Assembly (NCBI RefSeq): GCF_047663525.1
Contig: NC_092587.1
Span: 42,988,501 to 43,052,500, forward strand
Reading direction: 5' to 3'
DNA: 64,000 nucleotides
DNA from: Anas platyrhynchos
Taxonomy: Eukaryota > Chordata > Aves > Anseriformes > Anatidae
Position 1 is the first letter of the stretch. Each line of letters opens with the position of its first letter. The notes below the pieces were generated by a model. The model saw only the letters and a program-made list of their open reading frames with translations. It did not search any database and was not told the origin of the DNA. Shown in pieces: positions 1-10,924 of the stretch. A program made the translations under genes and the position numbers.

Positions 1-564
1 CCTCTGCTCACTTTCATTTCATTCCTCCTCGTTTGTCCCACAGACCACGTGAAAAAAAAAATAATCATTCCCTTCTTAGCTGAGTGGTCCTCCCATGGGA
101 GTAAAAGGAAAAAGAAGGAATACATTTCAAATGGAGCTGGATGGGCTGTAAATGTGATTAGGGATCATGGTTACTTGAGGTAGCCAAGGTCTGGGCTTGA
201 CATTTGAGGAGAGCTGCTCCAATCCTATTACCTCTGACACCACTGCTACGGGGTGCAGGGAGCAGGAGTAGTTGGTGTTCTCCAGTCTGGGGAATGGCAA
301 AAGGAGTCGAGTGGCTGGATTCTAAGCGATGAAAAGGGATTCTAAGTGCTGCCCACCACTGCTGGAGTGGGGCTGCTGGGCATGGCGCAAGGCGTTGCCA
401 CTGGGATCGGGATGGAGACGTGCAACAAGCACAGTCCCCAGAGGAGCAGAGCACAGAAGCAGGATCACCAGCACCAGGCCGACTGCTTGCTTCACATCAC
501 AATACTGGTATTTTATCAGCTTGCCTGTGCCACGGCAGGTATGGAGGGTGATACTGGTACTCAC
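1..564 (-). other. NFAM1 intron, left edge
   Basis: This stretch follows the GTGAGT donor of NFAM1 exon 4. I see no exon that completes the ITAM. Reading through the donor on the minus strand gives a hydrophobic run (GLVLVILLLCSAPLGTVLV), but this looks like retained intron, not family sequence. There is no recognisable repeat. Confidence 0.5.
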
Positions 565-3500
565 GTCATAAACAGGAGAAGGTGGTGGCGGGCTGGCTGA
601 AGGGGGCCGAGTTTCTATCTTCTGCCTCAGTATATTTAGCTGGTTCCTCTTAGGACACAATACCTGCTCAGGACAAGACACCAAATCACACATTTGGAGA
701 AAAGACCAGCTCCCCCAAAACGAAATGAACGCAGAGTCATGTCAAAGCCAGCTGCTCACACAACCTTAGTGTTTCCAAAGCAAAGAATGCTGACTCTACA
801 CACAACACAAGCCCTCCACTTTCCTTACCACAGGGTAAAAGGCAGAGATATTGAACAGCACACAACAATACTGTAGGACAGGGAGAAAAGCAGGGCCACA
901 TTCAAAGTGCGAGGGGGATTTTACAGAGGCACAATGCAGTGACTTTTGTCAGGATTTGGCTGGGAAGATGCTAATAGACAGAATCTAGAGAAAAGCACCA
1001 GGCAAACATTAATGATGACACACAGTCAGTGAAACACTAACATTCAAGTCCAGCACAGAGCTGAAGGAAGAAGGCCTCTTCCTCTGAAATGTTTCTTGCA
1101 TCAGATGACTTCTCCTTGAACATGCTCCATTCATGCTCAGATAAGGGTTAGCCTGCTCAGCAAGCAAGAGAAGGAGGCAGAAAAGGCAGCAGGCTTTGCT
1201 AAGTATCTCTGTTCTAATTCGGAAAGAAGTGGGCTGATTATATTCACATCACATGAAACGATGAACTGCTTTCCAGTCCATTAGTAACTAAGGAGGATGC
1301 TAAATAGCTTCTCTTAAAGATAAACATTTTTAAACCAGCAGGTCTGAGCAAGCTGTGGTGAGAAATATGGGCTGTGTTCTGCGGGAGGGCAACTGTAATG
1401 ACTGCCTGATCTCCCCCGGCCCCCAGGAGAGCCCGTAGGTCTGAGACTTGCTGGCCCACCTCAGAACCTAGGGCTGCCAAGCAGCAAGTCGTGGCTCCTT
1501 CCCCCTCCATCTGCCTGCCTGCAAGGTAAGTCTCACGAGATTTGCAGGCCTGCCAGCTGCTGCCTCCCTGTTTCCCATCTCACGAGCTCTGACCGTGTGT
1601 GCTGAAGCCTGATGCTCCTCGGGGCCAGAGGTCTGCAGCAGCAGCAGCACAGCCTCCACATGCAAAGCCCGCTGTTGTGGTGGCAGAGGGCAGCTGGTAC
1701 GAGGAAATATGGTGGGATATACTGTCTATAAAGCATCAATCCCCAAACTCCGGTCTGAAAGACATCAGGACTACTTAAGCCAGCCTTGAGATGGTGGGAG
1801 GAGTGTAGAGGATACTGTTTTGAATGCCTGGAGGAGGCACTACGAGGAACAGCAGATTTTGCTTGGTCTACAGAGATTCCAGTATCACAACTTCAAAGTT
1901 TTTTATTCCTGTCTCATTCAGACCTTTTGCCCCTGCTTTTGGCTCTTCTTCTCCTGCTCTGTATACCCTTTCTTCTCTACTTCTGGTTTCCCCTTTGCCC
2001 TCAGCTTTTCCTTACCCAACCAGTCCCAGCCTGTGCCTCTAGTCTTCTCACCCAAGTCTCTGTCAATCCAGTCTTAACACCCTCCTCATGCTCTAGGACT
2101 TCCAGTCCATTTCCCTCCCAAGGCTCCTCCCTTCCATCCTCACAGGATTGCTGAACGTGGAAGGTGCCTCTGGAGACTGTCTAGACAGCCAACTAGCCAC
2201 ATAGTCAACTAAACCAGGTTGCTCCTCAAATCCTTATCTCACTCTTTTTTTCCAGTCACTTGGGACCTCTACACAGGCTTCCTTGGGATCCTTGTCCTGT
2301 CCTTCCCCCCCAGCCTTGTCTCTTAATGTTTTATCCGCCGAGCACATGCCCAAGGTTCTGGATCCCGTGCCCTCCATGCTGCAGACCGCTGTCTTCTACG
2401 GTGCCCATGGCTCAGGAAAGCAGTTGCACAGTTTCCTCGCACTCAGGTCATGCCTTTGCAGGAGAGTAGCTCCCATTTTGAAAGAGGATTAGACATGGGG
2501 AAAGCCCTGCTCTTCCCCTGCCACCAGGGCTGCAAGAGACTTGCTTTGGTGCCCAGGCCACGCTGCCTGTCAGACTGACACCGTGTGGAAAGGCAGCCTC
2601 GCGTGGGCTCCTTTAGAAAACCAAGCTGATAAACTGACACAAGCCACAACTGGCCATATACAAGCTGCAAATTTCCAGAGACCCATCACAAGGCTACCTC
2701 TGCTTGAATATTCTCAGGGCCAGCACGCTGCCGGTGTGACTTCTTGCCCTGTGTCAGACCCTTGCTCTAAAGCAGAGCATGCCACAGTCAGAATGGTTAC
2801 CAGAATGCCTTTATGGACAAATCAATAGCTCGCTTTGTCTCTTCTGTAACCTTTTTTTCTCAGAATGACTGAACTTAAAAAAAAAGAAAATAAACCTGAG
2901 ACAGACACCCAGCATGGAAAATTTCAGCATGGGGAGTTCCAATCCAGCCAAGTTAGAAGCAAGAGAAATAAATTCCTAGAATGGGTCACGTCAGGTATTG
3001 GTTTTTATTTGCTAATAACTTGCCTTTCTTTTCCACACGAGCAGAGCTGTTGCAATGATGCTCAGTGCAGCCAGAAGTGTGGTAAAGGTAATGAGGATGT
3101 CCCACCCATAGGAGGTCTCGGTGTACCCTGTCTCTGTGGGAAAGAAGGCAAAAGATTCACAGTGTGAGTGGAAGCTACAATTGTGTTGTGTTTTTAACTC
3201 TGGCCAAAAACCCTAGGAGAGTTAAACTACAGAAGCAGTAAAGGTTATACAGATGCACACATGCTTCAAAACACAGCCTGACTGAACAGAGAGCAGGGTG
3301 CAGCTGGAGAACCATGCAAAGGAGACGGGATATAAGCAGCTGCACTTCGTGGTGATTAGAGGGAGATGATAGAAATATGAGAGCCAAAAAGGGTGCTAGG
3401 TAGGCAGAGGCCAGCAAAGGTCTTCAGTGATAGGGGTAGGAAGGCAGATGGTGGAAAGCACACAGGATACACAAACTAGTAGGGTGGGTACAACAGGCAC

Positions 3501-6396
3501 CTCTGAGCAGTGTAGCAAAGCTCTTTCATCACAGCTCTTCCCATTTACCCTAAGAAGTTTTCCATATCCAGCACTCAGCAATGCAAATCCTGCCAGTCAG
3601 CAGCATGCACGGCCTTATAGCATTCCTCTTACCTTGGCCAGAAGCTCTCCCTTGTTTTCTAGGCTGTGCATCAATAGAACAACCGACCCCTTGTAGCCAC
3701 ATGGAAAAGGGGGAGGCATTACGGTGAGTCCTGTGTAAAGCACATTCAACCCTGATGGCTTTAAGCATTGGGCATCAAGTATTATTCCCACCTGACTTCA
3801 TAGCTTGTTTGGGTAGAGGAAAAGAAAAGCAAAGATCATCTTTTCACAGCAAAGGCCAGCTGCTTTTTAACTGTTTGCCTTCTTTTCTGGATGTTCACTT
3901 ACCTCTCACAAGGATATACACTCCATTTCCCATTTTCAGGATTTCACCCCACCGGACCTCACAATAGTAGGTGCCAGAAGAGTGGCTTTCAAGCGGCATG
4001 GTTTTGTGATTGTAGGATTTGGTTATGGACGTATTCTCTTTTCCAGGGGGGATTTGTACATGTTCATCCCGATTATAGATGGATGTCCTCTGACCCAATG
4101 AATTAAACCAGTAATAGGAGATTGAAAATCTGGTGTATTTCAGGGTGTAAAGGAAGGTGACTTCACAGGGGATGGACACTTCTTCCTTGAGCAGTGCAAC
4201 TTGGATTAGAGGATTCTGCTGTACGTCGACATCTCCCCCTGCAAGGGTGATAATTGTTAGCAGGCACCTAACATCACCATAAGTCAGGAGAAAATTGCTG
4301 CCCCAATCACGTGGTGAAAATAAACATATGTCGGGAAGCACGTCTGGAGCGAGCACTGTTGGCCCTTGTCAGAAACTGAGTGATGCAGAGCACATGCCCC
4401 GTGTGATCTGCCACAACTCTTAGGTCATTGCTGCGTGATTGGAGATAGCTTGTTGCAATCACAGACTTTCCCTTTTCCCTCGTGAGCACCTCGGCACAAT
4501 GCTGGCATACAGAAAGAGCAGAAATGAAGCAGGAAGTGTACTGATTTTGTGCTGGCGTGACACTGTTTACAGAGGATGACTGGAAAGCGGTTTTCTAAGG
4601 TAAACACTCGCTGGGCATCCTCTGTAACTCCTGAGTTACAACCCTCTGCTTGGGCGTGTACACATGCACGTGATCACAGTGCACCAGTGAAGGCGCTGTG
4701 TGCAAGCAGGTGTGTCGGTGGAATTGTGCATCTCTGAGACAAGAATAAGGAAGGAAATTGCATATTGTATGCTGGGCATGAGAAATAAGACACAGCTTAA
4801 TCGCTCCTAACTTCTGCTGCTGTAAACAGGCAGCAAAGTACGAGAGTGGATGCTAGATGCAGTAACTATCTGCAGAGGACTGCAGATCTTAAATCCCTAT
4901 ATGTGACAGTATTTCAGGTAGGGAGATGGGAGAAGATGCCCTTCACGTGCTTCCTCCTTACTCAGGTCTGTTGAAAGCAACCTGTCACTGTAATTCTGTA
5001 GACAATCATGTTGGGTATTACGAGAGAGGATGAGTAAGCACAGATGGGAATCCACACCACAGTTCACTCCCCGTTTTGCAAAATAAAATAAAAAAAAATG
5101 AGTAAGTCACAGGCTCGTAAGGAGCCTGGGGTACAGAACCTCCTGGCAGCACAGCCAAGTCTGGGTTTAACGTCAGTCATTCTCTGGTAGCTGATATATT
5201 CAGCAGCTGATATCGCACCACACAGAAACCACCTTAAGAGGAAGCCTGTGCAAAGCAGTGTTGCCTTTAAAAAAGGGAACTGGAAACTTGCATCAAGTCT
5301 TGTTACAAAATGAAAGACTCAGGATTCTTTCCCAGACCTGAAAATAGAAGGGGAAAATACAGAGAGGGAAAGTAGAGGATGGGCAGGCTTTTCCTTCACG
5401 GGTTTGATGGGACTCTCTGGGGTTCAGCATCTACGAACAGGCTGATAACCAGGCGTTAATAAGGCAGTCCCAGAGCACAGCCAGGCTTGTTCTCCTGTCA
5501 CCACGCAGTAACACCGCATCGCAACAGCAGCATCACCTCTGCCTGGTGGGGCTCGGCATCAGAGGAGGCAACGCTTGACTTAACGCTACTGAATGCAGGC
5601 CACTAAGGAGAACAGAGGGGTGCAGTAACAGAAGGAGGGCACGATCACTGTCCAGAACAGACTTCAGGGGAGTAACAGCACTTAAGAAAAATCCCCTACA
5701 GATGACACAGCCAGGCACAATACCCTAAGAGTAAAGAAGAGATTAGGTTACATCATTAGGAAGAGGTTCTTAGCTGTAAAAGCAAGTGAGATACAATACA
5801 GTCCTACGGGACACGGTCTTTGTGAGTGCTCAGCCCTGTGTGCACTAGATACAGCGTTATGGAAAGAAGGCAACAGAAAATCCCGCAGCCAACATGGGAG
5901 TGATAACCTGCGCAGTCCCTTCTGTGCCTTATTTTCAAAAATAATTCATCAGCCTTATCCTCATCTGTACCCAGCAGAACACACATGAATGCTGTTTCTA
6001 TACAAGACATTGCAAAGCATTGCCCTAACAAAACAGAGGAGAGATCCATCTTTTTGCAGCATCCCAGGAGCTATTAGCTTGAGAAGAACATGCCAGGGAT
6101 AAAGCCCAACCATTTTATTTAGGTTATATAACCCTTCTCCCATGTTCCCCCTTTCTTAAGGATTCTCTCTCTGAGCTTTGAAATGCTTAAAAGACAGAAA
6201 TAGCAGCAGTGTGCAAATTCCTGGAGGGGAGCTCTGGAAATTAGAAAAAGATAGCAGCTGGAAATGCTCTAATATGAACAAATGTTGAGAGTAAACAAAA
6301 GGAAAAAAATATATATATTTTTTTACCTTCACAGAGAAGCGACCAAAGAAACAGGAAGATGACTTTTAGATTAGAGGCCATGGTAGGGTCAAAAGG
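565..6396 (-). CDS. NFAM1: NFAM1, ITAM-bearing Ig-domain receptor (3' end outside window)
   Basis: Type I membrane receptor that, in the known family, signals through an ITAM to activate NFAT and cytokine promoters in B cells and myeloid cells. Exons read on the minus strand: 6327-6396 (ATG at 6381, signal peptide MASNLKVIFLFLWSLLCEG, ends in phase 1); 3903-4238 (Ig V domain, phase 1 at both ends); 3024-3133 (membrane segment DILITFTTLLAALSIIATAL followed by VWKRK); 565-648 (28 codons, ending PPPPSPVYD at a GTGAGT donor). The Ig exon has the cysteine pair SIPCEV and GTYYCEVRW, followed by GNGVYILVR. Human NFAM1 has GTYYCSVRW and GNGVFILVR at the same place, which fixes the identification. One N-glycosylation sequon (NTS) is seen. 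VYD is the first half of the ITAM; the second YxxL and the C-terminus must lie left of base 1. Exon 3 appears to end at a GC donor (AG/GCAAGT). A good acceptor (TTTCTTACAG) lies 15 bases before the ATG, so a further non-coding first exon is possible. Confidence 0.9.
649..3023 (-). other. NFAM1 intron 3
   Basis: Intron between the transmembrane exon and the first ITAM exon. It starts with the GC-type donor at 3022-3023 and ends in a weak acceptor at 649-650. A pyrimidine-rich tract is seen on the plus strand near 1,900-2,130. I recognise no gene or repeat in it. Confidence 0.6.
4239..6326 (-). other. NFAM1 intron 1
   Basis: Intron between the signal-peptide exon and the Ig exon, with donor GTAAAA at 6325-6326 and an acceptor ending TTGCAG at 4239-4240. 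No coding sequence or repeat family is recognised inside. Confidence 0.6.
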
Positions 6397-9300
6397 CTGT
6401 AAGAAAGCAATCAGATATGAAGATCCAAAAGGCAAAAGAGATTGGATTTTGTCAGGTATTTCCACGCCTGAGGAGCTGTTTGATCCCCTCCCGTTTGTGC
6501 AGGGACAGGCGGGACAGACTCGCACTGCTTTTGGCAAGCTCTTTCCGGCAGATGCAGGCTCTTCTGCTTTTCTGTCAGACTCCTCCCTGCACTGTGGGTC
6601 ATTTCTCTGTACTATTACAATGGTGTTACACCTATCAGCAAGTGTCCAAAGATTAAACCGTAAGCTCTTTAACACAGAGAGCTTTGTCTTCCAATGACTG
6701 TAAAATATTCCACCATTTAAAGCAAACTTGGTCACCTTCTGCAGTGACCGAAGCCCCAAGTTGGAACATAGAAGAAGTGTGCTTCAACTGGTACCATTTG
6801 AGGTCACTTGAGGTAAATGTGGGCCAATTCAGTGAATGATTCAACCGATTCTGGAGCAATGGACAAGCTTAAAAATAGTACATTGGGATTTTTACCATAA
6901 TTTTGCAAGGATTTGTTTATGCAGTTCTTTTGGAACAGCTGTTCCTGATTATTGCACTGCACTGACCACCAATATTTCGGAATAAAGGCATCTTACTTCA
7001 AATTATCTTACTCGGGTCGTTCATTTACATGGAGGAACCGCCAACAGTGCAACAGCGCATGGGTTCACGGCAGAGCAGCGCAATCAAACTAATTCTTCAT
7101 GTGAACACTCAAGCATGAGATAATCTATTTTGCCTTCAGAAGGGAAAACAAGTACCTGCGGCAGCGGTCAGCAGAAAGCAACAGCCCTACTGCACTCCTT
7201 ACAGCCCAGCACTTCCATCCACGGTCAACTTTGTGGCGAGGTTACTGTGGAAGAAGGCATTCGAATTGCAGAAGTGAGAACAACCAGGCAGTGAATTCAT
7301 CCATAACAGCTGTGATGTTTCAGATTCACATGATGCTGGCTCTAAATCAGCTTCACAATGCAGGCAAGCCTTAAGAAATCTATTGTAGGGAAATCTGAGG
7401 AGAACCCTTTGAAGAAGAAAGCCCTCTCTTTGTGGGAGGATCCTACCACTTAAACTCATGAAGAGTCTTTGATTTCAGTGAAAGCTTGTTTGTAGCTAAG
7501 ACATCTGCAATGCAACAGCTGAGCCGTGTCTGACTCAAAAAATCTTTGTGCCTGAGAGGTCTTCACTTCTCTCCAGACAGCTTCCTCCTTTCAGACAGCT
7601 TGAGAGACATTTGCACTGTCCACGAGAAAACACTTTGCTGCAACTTCAATGGTGCCTGCTCTCACTGCCTGCTGGATTGCGGAGACCGGTGGATAGCTGC
7701 GCAGTCCGTGCTGAGAAAGACCTGAGAAGGTAGATGAGCCTGTAAATCGTGCATAATCAAAATAACTCTGCTGAGTTTGTATGAGCAAGGTTTGCTCCAA
7801 AACTATCGTTAGTTTATAGCATTTTTCCTCCTGTTCAGCCTGGGACAGGTCCTCAGGAGGAAGGGGTCTTGACACAGGGGTGCAGTGCACAGCTGCGGCT
7901 GCTGCGTTCCCCTGAGCCCAGGGACGGCTCCGGTACCTTGCAGAGAGCCCCGACAGATGGGGAGAGGAGCAAGTGGCTTTGTGTGGCTCTGCAAGGCTGG
8001 CGCAGCAGCTGCACTCCTCCAGGGAAGGTTTAGCTCAGATTAGCCAAAACGAACTCCTCTCCCCAAGACATGCTGACGTGAGCTGCACGGGGCTGGTCTC
8101 AGCTGGAAATCACTCCTCACAGGTCTTAACGCTGAGCAGCAAGGACAATCAAGAGCGGTAACAAGACACTGGGGGCCCACTTGGTATTTCAGATATGTAG
8201 GCACAGATCAGGCAGCTGTGGCTCTGGGGGGCTGTGGGGTCACAGTGATGCTCGGCAGTGTTTCTCAGGCCTGAATTGCATCTCAAGATAGCTGGGGGAG
8301 GGAGGGAAAAGCTACCCTCCTGTGGAAGAACTCCTCTGAACGGTGAGGGCCTCCTCAGCTCTTATATCACGCTCATCCCCATGGTAGCACACAGCTTTGC
8401 AATTTCCAGCGTTGATGTATTTCTAGAGGACAGAACATGCTGCTCCTGTCAGTGATGTGTTTTAACTGTTATCAGCATTTATCTGCTTCAGGAATTCAGA
8501 GCGATAAGTGGATTAAGTGCGGTAGGTTTGTAGGGCTGCTAGGTCAACATCCTCCTTCCATCCTTTCCCTTCTCTTCCTATAAACAATCCTGTTGCCGCT
8601 CTAAATGCCAACACCTAGAAATATCTCTGTCTGGAATTTTAAGAAATATATAGTTCTAGCATTTCAAAAGAGATCACGTGTAAAACTCAGCTGTGGGATT
8701 AGAGGCACACCAGGCCAGAAATACAATCGCTGCTGGAATTTGCTATGGTAGTGCCTGCTGAAAAGAAATGGTTTTGAAACGACTACCCAGCAGCTATTAA
8801 CAGGATGGCATTCTGTTCCTTAGAGCCTAAAGGCAGCCTGAATCTTTGAATGTTCAATTTTAATTCAGTTGGGTTTGGGGATTCTGGACTGCAGACATAA
8901 ATGGGAGGAAGATGAGAAAAAGCAGGGGAGTTGTGTGTTTTTATGACCAGCCTGGAGCAGGGCTGTTACTGATCCCCCTGAAACTATAGCGCAAATGGGT
9001 CACTGTGTGACCTTCACCTGTACATTACAAAGTGTGCTACCGCATATGAGCTGGTCCCTGCAGCATAAGTAGGGCACGGCTTGTCCAGCCCTAGCCCTGC
9101 CACAGCACATTGAGAAGCTGCACCTTTGGTGCAGCAAATGCTGATTACTTCCCGAGCCTAAATCCAGCATCGGGCCAGGTGCTAGCAACAGTTTCTGCCC
9201 ATGGCTGGAAAGCATCCATTAATTTCACTCAAGCACTGTTAAAAGCCCGTGACAGTGGCCAGCATTCCCAACTGCGAGGGAAAGCACATTGTTCTGGTGC

Positions 9301-10370
9301 TCAGAAACAACAAGTTTGGGCAAGTGCTGAACCTACCCGAATTGCCTGTTTGCAGCTGTGTCCAACGTACACCCACAAGCAGAGGCGCACACACACACGT
9401 GCCCACACATGCCCCCACAGCCAACTCCAGGGAAAGTATTTATTCAAACAAAAAGACTGCTGCTAGCCAAGGCAAAAGCAGCGCTGCAGAGACCACAACA
9501 AAGCCTCTTTATTGCTGAAGCGTTTAACACCACAACCATCCAAAAGAGAAACACCGCTTGGCGCAGAGAAGAGCTGCAGCAACTCAACAAGCCTGACTGC
9601 AGAGCCTGCCTGGGAGCGTTTCAGAGCATTCCCCGGCACAGCAGCTCTGGATTTGCAGCCTCGTCAGAGACCGGCTCAGTCCCCCATCACTGGAAACCCA
9701 GCCAGCGGCAACACACGCACACCTCCAAGGATTCGCAATCTCTTTGACTCCTCTAACCCCAGACTCTGTGGCTTACGGTTTCCCTCTGGCTGGCGGTGCG
9801 AGCGACAGGAGAGCCAGAACAAGCAGGGCCGTACCTCTGCCAGCATTTTAGCACCGTTCTGCGTCGAGTGCCTCTCAGCAGGGCTGGATGATGCTGAGGT
9901 AAAAGCTGCCAATGCCCTCGCTACGCTTCTACCCGTTGAACTGCTCCAGGGAAGAGAACAATCAGCAACTAGAAGGGAAACCAGAAAAAGAAAGGTGTTG
10001 ACACTACCGTAGGGAAGGGAGGGGGTGCTTTTATAATTCCCTTTCACCAACAAAATGAGTCTGCCTCAGAAATCACCCTGCTCCTGCTCTTTTATTTCTG
10101 TTGCTCAGCTGGAAAGCTTCCTGGGGACTAAATTATCATCACACGCCTGCTATGCTCCCAAGGGCTCACGCTCCATGCCTGCGCCCCGACCTCGCGGCGT
10201 TCCCCTCCAGCTCCCCTTCGCAGCTTTCCTTTTACAGCCTCGTCACAAGCGGGATTTCGCCTCCAAGGACTTCCTTGACTTCTTGGGCTGACATCTTCCA
10301 TGAAAAAAATAAAATAAAATAATAAAATAAATTAGAAAATCCACCTGGCTCAGCCCCAGAGCCCACAGGG
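6397..10370. other. Upstream of NFAM1, no gene recognised
   Basis: Unique-looking sequence without an ORF that resembles a protein family. It should contain the NFAM1 promoter and perhaps a non-coding first exon, but I cannot place either. A CA-rich stretch lies near 9,385-9,410. Confidence 0.4.
10303..10332 (+). repeat. A-rich (AAAAT)n-like tract
   Basis: Short imperfect repeat of AAAAT and AAT units directly next to the GC-rich patch at 10.4 kb. Confidence 0.75.
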
Positions 10371-10620
10371 CAGTGGGAACCCAGGGAGGAGGTGGCGGCC
10401 GAGGGGCGGCGGCCGCGCCCTCCCCCACAAGATGGCGCCGTCGCCCCGGCCGCGGGCAGCCCCGAGCCCTGCCCCGACCCCGGCCCGGCATGGCGGGGCC
10501 GAGCTCCCTCAGCCTCCCGACCCCTCACCACAGCTCCCCAGGGGGGTCTCTGGAAGCAGCGCTGCCCCCCAGCCCTGCCTCCACCCCTCGCAGGTGCCCC
10601 TCTGCAAGCCACGAGGCACC
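10370..10620. promoter_or_regulatory. Orphan CpG-rich patch with TISU/YY1-like motif
   Basis: A sharply bounded GC- and CpG-rich segment in otherwise average sequence. At 10,428-10,439 on the plus strand it has CAAGATGGCGCC, one base from the TISU/YY1 start-site consensus (SAASATGGCGGC). This suggests a transcription start. The ATG at 10,432 opens a 68-codon proline-rich frame without family resemblance. No downstream exon could be joined. It may start an unrecognised non-coding RNA, or act as the distal promoter of NFAM1 on the other strand. Confidence 0.4.
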
Positions 10621-10889
10621 TTCCCCCTTTCATTTTGACCCGCTGGTGCACAGAGTATTGGTGGTTTTGTCTGTTTTTTTAAATTATTAAAAAGCTCTGA
10701 AAAACTACTACTCCTGCAATAAGCAAGAATGACTTCTTGGGGCAGGTGAATCCTTGTCTCCCAGTTTTACATGCGCTGTCAGCACGGCAGAACACTTTGT
10801 CATCTGTTCACGTGAAACGTGGGTGCTGGGCTGAGCTGGTACAGGTCACTGAGAAGATGAAGTGTGTGAAAAGTGAATGCCATGCTGGT

Positions 10890-10924
10890 CCCATCCCATC
10901 CCATCCCATCCCATCCCATCCCAT
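10890..10924 (+). repeat. (CCCAT)7 microsatellite
   Basis: Seven perfect CCCAT units in tandem. Confidence 0.97.

Noticed and set aside
322-564. Hydrophobic, membrane-like stretch after NFAM1 exon 4
   Set aside because: It lies behind a consensus GTGAGT donor and NFAM1 already has its transmembrane exon, so it is read-through intron.
6850-7060. AATAAA with flanking sequence resembling a solo terminal repeat
   Set aside because: No paired ends, target duplication or known family phrases could be made out.
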